Assembly: GCA_910578475.1 (NCBI GenBank)
Contig: CAJTRK010000006.1
Location: 1-64,000 of the forward strand
Source of the DNA: an uncultured Lachnospiraceae bacterium
GTDB lineage: Bacteria > Bacillota > Clostridia > Lachnospirales > Lachnospiraceae
Reading direction: 5' to 3'
Length of the DNA: 64,000 nt
A program made the position numbers and the translations under genes. The notes below the pieces were generated by a model. It was given only the letters and a program-made list of their open reading frames with translations, ran no database searches and was not told the DNA's origin. How positions within the stretch are numbered: position 1 is the stretch's first letter; each line of letters begins with the position of its first letter. Positions 33,913 through 41,199 of the stretch are shown here, piece after piece.

Positions 33913-34016
33913 GCAAATAACCATACCTTTCTTTCAGTCTGCGACATTTGTGTTCCAGACGCTAAAAGCGTCGGTACAAATTCGCGGTTGAAAAATTTAT
34001 TTTTCAACCTGACCAC
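33909..34016 (-). other. Possible leader ORF overlapping the deacetylase start
   Basis: From GTG at 34016 (or TTG at 34007) the frame encodes 35 residues, including LKNKFFNREFVPTLLASG and TQMSQTERKVWLFA. The TGA overlaps the ATG at 33912. It resembles the ORF at 15551-15634 in KNKFF and ERK-WL positions and carries the AGAAAGG ribosome site of the downstream gene. Confidence 0.35.
33937..34009 (-). promoter_or_regulatory. Structured 5' leader, copy B
   Basis: On the minus strand a 24-nt palindrome (33986-34009, outer pairs GGT/ACC, core TGAAAAAT-AA-ATTTTTCA) is followed by CGCGAATTTGTA, an extra hairpin GACGC-TTTTA-GCGTC (33958-33972) and a stem GTCTG/CAGAC (33937-33960) containing CAAATGTCGC. 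Compared with copy A, the stem bases change in pairs. It precedes the interrupted deacetylase. Confidence 0.6.
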
Positions 34017-34101
34017 CTGCATTATTATTTGTACAGTATATGCCGCCACCTGCATGAAGAGAAGTTATCCGATACGCCATTCTTCGCAGACTGCCCGTCT
34101 T

Positions 34102-34578
34102 CTATTGCTCTCTTTTGATTTGCTCGATTTCTTCCTCAATTTCAAGCATCTTATCCTTCGCCTCGATGACCCTCCTGTCTTCTTTGTCATCCCGGTTCTT
34201 CGCCGGCATGACAAACAGCACTTTCGCGAGCAGCCCTGCCCCACCGAAAATCAATACCAAAATCAAAATCCATTCATATAACGAAAGATGCACCAGATAA
34301 ATTCTGGTAGAAATAATAATTGCCGCAATGATTAAAAGCACACTGATACCCGTAAATACTTTGGAAAGAAAACTCCCGCCGGATGCAAACATCCATACAA
34401 TGCCTATGATAAAGGGAATCATAATCAGGCCGTTATTCATGTGAAAATTTCCAAACCAGATACCTGCTCCGAAAAAGCCCGATGACACCACTACTTTCTG
34501 CGACAGAATAAAAAGCCCGACGACCAGCATCGCAAGCCCGCCTATGAACTGGAACAGTTCATTTCCTTTGTTCTTCAT
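34102..34578 (-). CDS. Small polytopic membrane protein of unknown function
   Basis: 158 residues, not recognised. Four hydrophobic segments are visible (FIGGLAMLVVGLFILSQ, GLIMIPFIIGIVWMFAS, FTGISVLLIIAAIIIST, WILILVLIFGGAGLLAKVLF). A charged cytoplasmic tail follows (AKNRDDKEDRRVIEAKDKML, EIEEEIEQIKREQ), predicted as a short coiled coil. It lies just outside the element on the deacetylase side. No motif suggests transport or catalysis. Confidence 0.55.
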   Translation of the reverse strand: MKNKGNELFQFIGGLAMLVVGLFILSQKVVVSSGFFGAGIWFGNFHMNNGLIMIPFIIGIVWMFASGGSFLSKVFTGISVLLIIAAIIISTRIYLVHLSLYEWILILVLIFGGAGLLAKVLFVMPAKNRDDKEDRRVIEAKDKMLEIEEEIEQIKREQ

Positions 34579-34753
34579 AAAAACGCCTACCTCCCGGTTA
34601 TTCCGAATACCATTTCCTTCATCCTATATTATGGCCCAGATATCCATACTCTGCAAGCAGAATTTCCGATAATTCCATGCTATGCTAATCATCATACCAT
34701 TCATCATACTTTTCTCTCATCCGAAAGGCAGGCCGTTCATAATCTTATTATGC

Positions 34754-35371
34754 TTACGATTCCTCTCTCCACGCTCCGTCCGCTTCCCACTGGCAGTCCA
34801 TAAATTTCATTTCGGAAAAAACTGCCGGATAAGACCCGGTCGTCGGACTGCACGCATAAATTCCAAAAGAAATCTCTTCCGCGCCTTCCCACATGTGGAA
34901 TATCCGCATCTGTTTAAAATGTTCTCCATCCGTACTGCATTCGATACAATAATCACTTTCCCTTCTGCTGAATCGATACCACATTTCTCTGACATCCGAA
35001 GAAATATCGGTCGTCGCCCAGTCCGAGTACCCATGATTGGTAACGACGCTTCCAAGACGCTGAATCTGCGCATTCTCGTATTCGATGGACGCTTTGAACC
35101 AGTTATCGCTGTTCAGATACATTGCCACGCCGCACTGGTCAAAACGTTCTTTGCTTTCAAACTGTGTTTTTACCACGAAAGAAAAATATTTTTCGGACGT
35201 TTTCGCCTGCAGCGCCGGTGCATTGTCATTCTGAAAACCATAATAAGTCCTCTGCCACAAATCCGTACCGCTTTCCGTCGTAATAACAACTTTTCCATCA
35301 CCGATTTCCACTTTCTTCGGCTTACGAATCCATTCCGGATTCATTTGTAAAAAATCCACTTCTTTTCTCAT
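34754..35371 (-). CDS. DUF1349 family protein (concanavalin-like fold)
   Basis: 205 residues without a signal peptide. Sequence blocks TDLWQRTYYGFQNDNAPALQ, FDQCGVAMYLNSDNWFKASI, RLGSVVTNHGYSDWATTD and FGIYACSPTTGSYPAVFSEM are those of the DUF1349/YkaA group, a beta-sandwich fold related to LamG/glucanase domains and thought to bind sugars. It ends the MFS operon: its start is 2 bp after the MFS stop, suggesting a shared substrate. Confidence 0.82.
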   Translation of the reverse strand: MRKEVDFLQMNPEWIRKPKKVEIGDGKVVITTESGTDLWQRTYYGFQNDNAPALQAKTSEKYFSFVVKTQFESKERFDQCGVAMYLNSDNWFKASIEYENAQIQRLGSVVTNHGYSDWATTDISSDVREMWYRFSRRESDYCIECSTDGEHFKQMRIFHMWEGAEEISFGIYACSPTTGSYPAVFSEMKFMDCQWEADGAWREES

Positions 35372-35372
35372 T

Positions 35373-36569
35373 TTAAACTGCCTCCTCTTTCTTTTTCTTG
35401 TTAATTTTCAGCAAAAAAATTCCCATCACCAACAGCGCCGGAAAAATAATTGCCGCCAGAATCCCTTTTTTTAAATCGCCCGACGCCATGCCCGAAACAT
35501 ACCCGACTAACGTCGGACCGCCGGAACAGCCCACATCTCCGGCAAGCGCAAGCAGCGCAAACAATGCCGTTCCTCCGTTTCTGATGGAAGCGGATGCTTT
35601 ACTGAAGCTTCCCGGCCACATGATGCCTACCGACAAACCACAGACGGCGCAGCCAACGAGCGACAATACCGGTGACGGCGACAGGGAAATACACAGGTAG
35701 GACAGTATACAGAGAAAGCCGCTTCCAACCATAAATTTATCCAGTTCGATTCGGTCCCCGAATTTTCCGTAGAAAGCCCGCGCACTGCCCATCAGAACAG
35801 CAAATGCCATAGGCCCCGCAAGGTCTCCCAGTGTTTTGCTCACGCCAAGCCCTCTTTCCGCAAACGTTGATGCCCACTGGCTCACCGCCTGTTCGCTTGC
35901 ACCCGCGCACAACATCATAAGCATCAGAAACCAGAACACTTTATTCCTGCACAATTCAAACATGGTCATGCCGGCCTCTCCCTCTTCGACAAGGGGGGCA
36001 ATCGGCGTCCTCGCAAAAACAAAGGCATTGGCGGCAGGCACAATTATCCAGATACAGGTTAATATTTTCCAGTTCCCGATTCCGAATATATTAAAAAACA
36101 GTGTGGAAAAAAGAACGACGCCCACATGTCCCCAACAATAGAAAGAATGCAGCAGGCTCATTGCTTTCTCTTTATTTTCCGTAGGGCAGCTTTCCACGAT
36201 TGGACTGACAAGCACCTCCAGCAAGCCGCCGCCGAGTGCGTAAATGATAACCGAAATCAAAAGTCCGGCATAAGCATTCGGCAAAAGTTCCGGAAGAACG
36301 GCAAGTCCAAGCAATCCGGCCGCTGCAAAAACATGTGCGAGCACAATCGAAATTCTGTATCCGATTTTGTCCACAAATCCTGCAGACAGCAAATCCACCA
36401 ACAGCTGAACCCCAAAATTAATTGTAATTAACATCGTAATCTTCGTAAGCGGAATCTGATAAGCGCTTTCAAAGGTCAGAAACAACAGCGGCACAAAATT
36501 ATTGATGATTGCCTGTACAATATATCCTACAAAACAGGCGTAAATAGTCTTTTGATATTTCCGGTTCAT
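35373..36569 (-). CDS. MFS transporter
   Basis: About 398 residues with twelve predicted helices. Typical features are the cytoplasmic loop after helix 2 (LLSAGFVDKIGYRISIVLAH, an A-motif variant) and GGGLLEVLVSPIVESCPTENK in helices 4-5. It resembles sugar-type MFS carriers of the FucP/YfkF kind. The start at 36569 is chosen over a GTG at 36614 because the upstream residues look non-native; GGGAGGGAG lies 13 nt before it, so the start is uncertain. It is divergent from the AraC gene at 36818 and probably controlled by it. Confidence 0.82.
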   Translation of the reverse strand: MNRKYQKTIYACFVGYIVQAIINNFVPLLFLTFESAYQIPLTKITMLITINFGVQLLVDLLSAGFVDKIGYRISIVLAHVFAAAGLLGLAVLPELLPNAYAGLLISVIIYALGGGLLEVLVSPIVESCPTENKEKAMSLLHSFYCWGHVGVVLFSTLFFNIFGIGNWKILTCIWIIVPAANAFVFARTPIAPLVEEGEAGMTMFELCRNKVFWFLMLMMLCAGASEQAVSQWASTFAERGLGVSKTLGDLAGPMAFAVLMGSARAFYGKFGDRIELDKFMVGSGFLCILSYLCISLSPSPVLSLVGCAVCGLSVGIMWPGSFSKASASIRNGGTALFALLALAGDVGCSGGPTLVGYVSGMASGDLKKGILAAIIFPALLVMGIFLLKINKKKKEEAV

Positions 36570-36665
36570 TTTTCTGAAAAACTCCCTCCCAGTTCCGGAA
36601 CCGGCCTTCCCCACCGCTCCGTCTCACATTTATCCGATTGTCTTTCTCTTCGTCTTTCTTGTGCC

Positions 36666-36723
36666 ATTATATCATCATTTTCCTCACAGACAATTGAATT
36701 TTCTCACATATTTATGGTACAAT
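36666..36723. promoter_or_regulatory. Back-to-back promoters between MFS and AraC genes
   Basis: Minus strand: TTGTCT (36688-36693), 16 bp, TATAAT (36666-36671) for the MFS gene. Plus strand: TTGAAT (36694-36699), 18 bp, TACAAT (36718-36723) for the AraC gene. The two -35 boxes abut, so a single regulator bound there could control both directions. Confidence 0.55.
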
Positions 36724-36817
36724 TTCACCAGAAGCTATTTTCTGTGAACACTTACGGCAAACGGACTGTCTTACGGAAAAAGGACAATCACACAATTTAC
36801 CCAGGAAGCAGATTACC

Positions 36818-37693
36818 ATGCAGAAAATTTTGACAACGGACGACCTGCGGGAGACAAAGCAGCACGGATTTCCCGGTTTTCCATTACAATTTTATATGGA
36901 TGATACGAGAGATTTTTATAACAGTCAGGTCAGCTGGCACTGGCACAACGAGTTTGAAATCGTTCTCGTCTCGGAAGGAACCGTTATTTTTCATATAGGG
37001 CAGCATACCCTTACTTTGCAAGCCGGAGAAGCAATTTTCATTAACAGCAGGATTCTTCACCAATTCACGGCCGAAAACTACGGAATCCTGCCAAACATCG
37101 TTTTCGCACCGGAATTTATTGCCCCTTCGGAAAGCGTCATCTACCAGAAATATATCGCCCCGGTTGAAAAATCAACGCTGGAATATCTGGTTCTGCAAAA
37201 AGAATGTGACCGGCAGGCCCGGATACTGGAATTGCTTGAGATATTATTCCAAACCCTTGCGTCCGAAAAATATCACGAATTACAGGTTCGTAATCTTCTT
37301 TCGGAAGTATGGCTTATGATGACCGAACAGATTCTCCCGGCAATTGAAAAAGAACCGCACAAAGGCCGAAAGAATTTTTCCTACAACAGCGTCATGGTCA
37401 TGATTCAGTACATCCAAAGCCACTATATGGAGACTATCTGCCTCGAAGATATAGCCGCCTCCGCGAATATCAGTAAAAACACCGCAATCCGCTACTTCCA
37501 CGCAAATATCGGGATGTCGCCGATAGACTATCTGCTCAAATGCCGGATAAGCATTGCCTGCAAAATGCTGCGGGAAACTTCCGATAAAATATCACATATT
37601 GCAAATAGTGTCGGTTACGAAAACACCGGCTATTTTTGCAGACTCTTCCGCAGGCATACCGGCCTTTCCCCCAATGAGTACCGCCGCTTATAG
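36818..37693 (+). CDS. AraC-family transcriptional regulator with cupin sensor domain
   Basis: 291 residues. The N-terminal cupin-like domain has HWHNEFEIVLVSEGTVIFHI and LQAGEAIFINSRILHQF. The C-terminal double helix-turn-helix has ICLEDIAASANISKNTAIRY and the signature ISHIANSVGYENTGYFCRLF, then RRHTGLSPNEYRR. It is divergent from the MFS-DUF1349 pair and is their likely sugar-responsive regulator. An AGGAAG site lies about 10 nt before the ATG. Confidence 0.92.
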   Translation: MQKILTTDDLRETKQHGFPGFPLQFYMDDTRDFYNSQVSWHWHNEFEIVLVSEGTVIFHIGQHTLTLQAGEAIFINSRILHQFTAENYGILPNIVFAPEFIAPSESVIYQKYIAPVEKSTLEYLVLQKECDRQARILELLEILFQTLASEKYHELQVRNLLSEVWLMMTEQILPAIEKEPHKGRKNFSYNSVMVMIQYIQSHYMETICLEDIAASANISKNTAIRYFHANIGMSPIDYLLKCRISIACKMLRETSDKISHIANSVGYENTGYFCRLFRRHTGLSPNEYRRL

Positions 37694-37703
37694 CAGCAAA
37701 GAC

Positions 37704-37869
37704 CCGCAGAAAAGGCATCCTGGAGGGAGCACAGTTTTCTTTGGAGGTACGCTTTCGCTCCGTGAAAAGCAGTAGCAGCGCTAAGCTCGTGAAAAACCTC
37801 GCTAAGCGCTGACGCTTTTCGAGGACCTCCAAAGAGAACTGTGTTCCCTCCGGGATGCCTTTTCTGCGG
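37704..37869. repeat. 166-nt long hairpin (palindromic intergenic element)
   Basis: Arms 37704-37748 and 37825-37869 are 45 nt each and pair along their whole length. The only three non-Watson-Crick positions (left T, G and T opposite right G, T and G) are all G-U wobbles when read as plus-strand RNA. The 76-nt loop itself folds through GAAAAGC/GCTTTTC and CAGCGCT/AGCGCTG. It begins 10 bp after the AraC stop. It may be a non-autonomous palindromic repeat or a structured RNA; no target duplication is obvious. Confidence 0.7.
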
Positions 37870-37995
37870 ATTATCGAAAAAAATTTTAAAGAAATTTTCA
37901 TTTTCCTCTTTACAAATCATACCAAATGCCGAGATAATATATATAAGTAGGTTTATTTATGAACCTGACACGGATGTCAAATAAAAATCAAAGGA

Positions 37996-38061
37996 ATGGT
38001 TACTGTGAAAAATAAATTTTTCACAGGCAAACTTGTGCTTACGCCCAAATTCGCGGGCTGA
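37996..38061 (+). other. Possible leader ORF upstream of the FliD-like gene
   Basis: ATG after AAAGGA opens 21 codons (MVTVKNKFFTGKLVLTPKF, then AG). It shares VKNKFF with the leader ORFs at 15551 and 33909 but ends 23 bp before the next gene instead of overlapping it. The bases also form the leader hairpins. Confidence 0.35.
38003..38058 (+). promoter_or_regulatory. Structured 5' leader, copy C
   Basis: The 24-nt palindrome at 38003-38026 (outer pairs CTG/CAG, core TGAAAAAT-AA-ATTTTTCA) is followed by a second stem GCCC/GGGC (38043-38058) with loop AAATTCGC. It has the same order of elements as copies A and B with compensated stem changes. It precedes the FliD-like gene at 38085. Confidence 0.6.
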
Positions 38062-38084
38062 GCAAGAATGGAGGTTAGGTTACT

Positions 38085-38792
38085 ATGGCAATCGGTTTAA
38101 GGGGTCTCACTTCCGGTCTGGGTGATGTTTATTCCAGTCTGCTGAGTTCCGGTTTTTCTTCTTCCGGCGCCGGTTTGAGCGGTCTGGCAAACAGCAGCTT
38201 ATTAAGCGATTACGCTTCTATTAAAAACGGAAGCTATGGCAGGATGTTAAAGGCCTATTATGCAAAACAGACAAAAGAAATGGACGACGAAGAAAGTTCC
38301 GTTTCCAATACCAAAGCAGGCAAAGACAGCGCGGCATCTTCTTCCGCCAAAGCTGCCCAGAAGAGCGCTTCCGAATTGAACAATCTGGATTACAGCGAAG
38401 AAAACATGGATAAGATATATGACAGCGTATCTTCTTTCGTAAAAGATTATAATTCCATGATTAAAAACGCTTCTGACAGCAATGTTGGAGCTGTGAAAAA
38501 TCAGGCAAACCAAATGAATAATACGACTTATGCCAACTACAAGATGCTGGCAAAAGCGGGTATTACAATGAATGCGGACCGTACATTGTCCATTAATGAA
38601 AAGACCTTCAAAAAAGCGACCATGTCTACTTTGAAGACACTTTTCAAGGGCACAAATTCTTTTGCGGACCAGGTATCCAACAAAGCAAGCCAGATTTACA
38701 GGTATGCCAACAACGGCGTTTCCAACCTGTACAACAGGCAGGGGTCCCGCACATCGTTAGATACGTCATCCATACTGAACGGAATCATATAG
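38085..38792 (+). CDS. FliD-like hypothetical protein
   Basis: 235 residues without a signal peptide. The N-terminus is Ser/Gly/Leu-rich (LRGLTSGLGDVYSSLLSSGF). The C-terminal half (VSSFVKDYNSMIKNA, LAKAGITMNADRTLSINEKT, FKGTNSFADQVSNKASQIYR) resembles the C-terminal region of flagellar cap protein FliD, where an xxGI-x-(N/D)-x(n)-LSI-(D/N)-E strand precedes a helix. No flagellar genes are nearby and the usual FliD N-terminal domain is missing, so this is a distant relative of unknown role. GGAGG lies 12 nt before the ATG. A clear terminator follows. Confidence 0.6.
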   Translation: MAIGLRGLTSGLGDVYSSLLSSGFSSSGAGLSGLANSSLLSDYASIKNGSYGRMLKAYYAKQTKEMDDEESSVSNTKAGKDSAASSSAKAAQKSASELNNLDYSEENMDKIYDSVSSFVKDYNSMIKNASDSNVGAVKNQANQMNNTTYANYKMLAKAGITMNADRTLSINEKTFKKATMSTLKTLFKGTNSFADQVSNKASQIYRYANNGVSNLYNRQGSRTSLDTSSILNGII

Positions 38793-38817
38793 TAATATAG
38801 CACATTTGCACATACGA

Positions 38818-38845
38818 AAAGCACCGGACATCCGGTGCTTTTCTT
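38818..38845 (+). terminator. Intrinsic terminator after the FliD-like gene
   Basis: GCACCGGA-CA-TCCGGTGC (38821-38838), flanked by an A-run on the left and TTTTCTTTT on the right: a textbook rho-independent terminator about 25 bp after the stop. Confidence 0.9.
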
Positions 38846-38885
38846 TTACTGTGCGCTGAGCGGCGCACATTTTCACTCTTTGTAC

Positions 38886-40370
38886 TTATGCGAAAGGATT
38901 CTCCGTCGGATACGGATTGCTCTTCGGCTGATTGTAACCGATTTCACCGACTTCTACGCCGATATATTTGAATACTTCAAAGAGCGCTTTTCCGTAATGT
39001 CCGAATGCAACCGCCCCATGATGAGGATAATTCTTTTCAATCAACACATGACGATAGAATCTTCCCATCTCCGGAATTGCGAATACGCCGATGCCGCCGA
39101 ATGATTTGGTCGCTACCGGAAGCACTTCGCCTTCTGCCACATAAGCGCGAAGGATATTGTCCGCCGTGCTCTGCAGACGATAGAATGTGATATCCCCGGG
39201 AACGATATCGCCCTCAAGCGTACCCTGTGTTACTTCTTCCGGAAGGCTTCTTGCCATAATCATCTGATATTCCATGCTGCACTTGGAAAGTTTCTTGGAG
39301 CATGTATTTCCACAATGGAAGCCCATGAAAGTATCCGTATACTGATAGTTAAACTTATTCTCAATCGCTTCCTTGTACATATCCTTCGGAACAGAGTTGT
39401 TAATATCGAGCAGCGTAACGATATCGTCGCTGACAGCTTCACCGATGAACTCGCTCAGACAGCCGTAAATATCTACTTCACAGGATACCGGAATGCCTCT
39501 TCCTGTCAGACGGCTGTTGACATAGCAGGGAACAAAACCGAACTGTGTCTGGAATGCCGGCCAGCATTTTCCTGCAATTGCAACATACTCTCTGTATCCT
39601 TTATGTTCTTCAATCCAGTCAAGCAGCGTCAGCTCATACTGTGCCAGTTTCGGAAGAATTTCCGGTTTGTTATTGCCTGCGCCAAGCTCCTCTTCCATAT
39701 CCTTTACAACATCCGGAATACGGGAATCGCCTTCATGTTTGTTGAATGCTTCGAACAAATCAAGCTCTGAATTTTCTTCGATTTCAACGCCCAGATTATA
39801 AAGCTGTTTGATTGGTGCGTTACAAGCCAGGAAGTTCAGCGGACGAGGGCCGAAAGAAATAATCTTCAGGCTGGAAAGTCCTGCAATAGCGCGTGCAATC
39901 GGAACGAACTCATGAATCATTTTGGCACAGTCTTCTGCATCGCCTACCGGGTATTCCGGAATATAAGCTCTCACATTACGAAGTTTCAGATTGTAGCTCG
40001 CATTCAGCATACCGCAGTATGCGTCGCCACGACCCTGAATCAAATCGTTCTGGGACTCTTCCGCCGCCGCTACAAACATCTTCGGTCCTTCAAAATGTTT
40101 TGCAAGAAGCGTTTCGGAAATTTCCGGTCCGAAATTGCCGAGATAAACGCAAAGCGCGTTACAGCCGTTTTCCTTGATATCTTTCAGGGCATTGACCATA
40201 TCGATTTCGCTCTCGATGATGCAGATGGGACATTCATAAATGTCAGCCGCATCATATGCCTTATTGTAAGCCTCTACCAGCGCTTTTCTTCTGTTGACTG
40301 CCAAAGATGCCGGGAAGCAGTCACGGCTTACCGCTACGATACCGATTTTTACTTTTGGTAAATTGTTCAT
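38886..40370 (-). CDS. L-fucose/L-arabinose isomerase family protein
   Basis: 494 residues. The three-domain sugar isomerase layout is suggested by VKIGIVAVSRDCFPASLAVN at the N-terminus, a central AIAGKCWPAFQTQFGFVPCY and a C-terminal MGFHCGNTCSKKL, SFGGIGVFAIPEMGRFYRH and NYPHHGAVAFGHYG, with His/Glu residues placed like the metal ligands of L-fucose isomerases. It would interconvert an aldose and a ketose for the kinase encoded two genes upstream. The substrate is uncertain (fucose, arabinose or another pentose/deoxyhexose). It is last in the xylB-DUF4867-isomerase unit. Confidence 0.85.
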   Translation of the reverse strand: MNNLPKVKIGIVAVSRDCFPASLAVNRRKALVEAYNKAYDAADIYECPICIIESEIDMVNALKDIKENGCNALCVYLGNFGPEISETLLAKHFEGPKMFVAAAEESQNDLIQGRGDAYCGMLNASYNLKLRNVRAYIPEYPVGDAEDCAKMIHEFVPIARAIAGLSSLKIISFGPRPLNFLACNAPIKQLYNLGVEIEENSELDLFEAFNKHEGDSRIPDVVKDMEEELGAGNNKPEILPKLAQYELTLLDWIEEHKGYREYVAIAGKCWPAFQTQFGFVPCYVNSRLTGRGIPVSCEVDIYGCLSEFIGEAVSDDIVTLLDINNSVPKDMYKEAIENKFNYQYTDTFMGFHCGNTCSKKLSKCSMEYQMIMARSLPEEVTQGTLEGDIVPGDITFYRLQSTADNILRAYVAEGEVLPVATKSFGGIGVFAIPEMGRFYRHVLIEKNYPHHGAVAFGHYGKALFEVFKYIGVEVGEIGYNQPKSNPYPTENPFA

Positions 40371-40388
40371 AGAAAATATCCTCCTTTA

Positions 40389-40403
40389 ACCGGTTCTACC
40401 GGT
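40389..40403 (-). promoter_or_regulatory. ACCGGT inverted repeat before the isomerase ribosome site
   Basis: ACCGGT-AGA-ACCGGT on the minus strand lies immediately upstream of AAAGGAGG of the isomerase gene. Being self-complementary, it could be a small hairpin limiting translation, an RNA processing site or an operator. Confidence 0.4.
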
Positions 40404-40510
40404 GATATACAAATGTACAAACTTATGTAATTTTATGAACGCCCGCCTTACAGACCGCAGAACCTCCCTGCGAAGCGTCCAATGTCGCGAGTGAAGAAGT
40501 TCTTCTCATA

Positions 40511-41134
40511 TTATTCGCGAATATCCAGATTCTTTCCGACCAGCCCAATGTGCGCGCCTGCATCCAGTCCGCCCTCTGCGTGGCCGATTAGCCATTTGTT
40601 CTGTGCGGCGATAAGCGCGTCTTCCCAACCTTCATGCGTATTCTGTAACGGATAATTTGTACCGGCCGGCAAAACAATGCCAACCTTGAAGCCTCCGTCA
40701 TTTGCGCTGCAAGGCGCGTAATGAAGGGTGGTCGCATAAATTTCCACCGCTGTGCCTTCCGGTACGAGAAAAGCCTCCATCAAAGACGTATCATAGGTAA
40801 AATCATCCGTGATATCCTGCTGCATACCGACAATCAGAACAGCATCCGTTGCCGCCACATTGATTTCCGAGCTTCTGTGATATTCGATTGCATTCAACTT
40901 ATAGTTGTGTCCGTTGCAATAACCGATTTCAATGGGCAGCTCGCCATAAGTTTTCTTCTGAAGCTCTTTCGCCGCAGCCGTCGCCTCCAGCGCCGCAATT
41001 GACGGCTCATAAGCAACCCCTTCCGGAAGAGGCGTTTCCTTCTTAATCGCTTCCACCAGGTCGCTGAAATCAATTCCCTGAATCACTCTGCCATATCTGC
41101 GGAAAGAGGGGTCTGTAATCTTTTTAATTTCCAT
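40511..41134 (-). CDS. DUF4867 family protein
   Basis: 207 residues. It recalls the DUF4867 family, a cupin-like sugar-metabolism accessory protein. Segments include RYGRVIQGIDFSDLVEAIKK, GYCNGHNYKLNAIEYHRSSE, VPEGTAVEIYATTLHYAPCS and VGIVLPAGTNYPL, an H/E pattern like the metal site of KduI/ureidoglycolate-lyase-type cupins. It lies between a kinase and an isomerase of one operon, so a role in the same sugar route (perhaps mutarotase or isomerase) is inferred. The start at 41134 follows AAAGGAG; an earlier in-frame ATG at 41170 lacks one. Confidence 0.75.
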   Translation of the reverse strand: MEIKKITDPSFRRYGRVIQGIDFSDLVEAIKKETPLPEGVAYEPSIAALEATAAAKELQKKTYGELPIEIGYCNGHNYKLNAIEYHRSSEINVAATDAVLIVGMQQDITDDFTYDTSLMEAFLVPEGTAVEIYATTLHYAPCSANDGGFKVGIVLPAGTNYPLQNTHEGWEDALIAAQNKWLIGHAEGGLDAGAHIGLVGKNLDIRE

Positions 41135-41199
41135 ACACTTTGTGCTCCTTTCTTTTATCTCTATAACCATACCCGGCCATACTTTATTTCCGGCCTGAT

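Noticed and set aside
37704..37869. Group II intron or retron explanation for the long hairpin
   Set aside because: No reverse transcriptase, domain V-like motif or msr/msd arrangement is present nearby.
37630..37920. A 96-residue minus-strand ORF across the giant hairpin
   Set aside because: Its sequence is simply the translated palindrome, and the opposite strand gives a near-identical peptide, so it is unlikely to be a gene.
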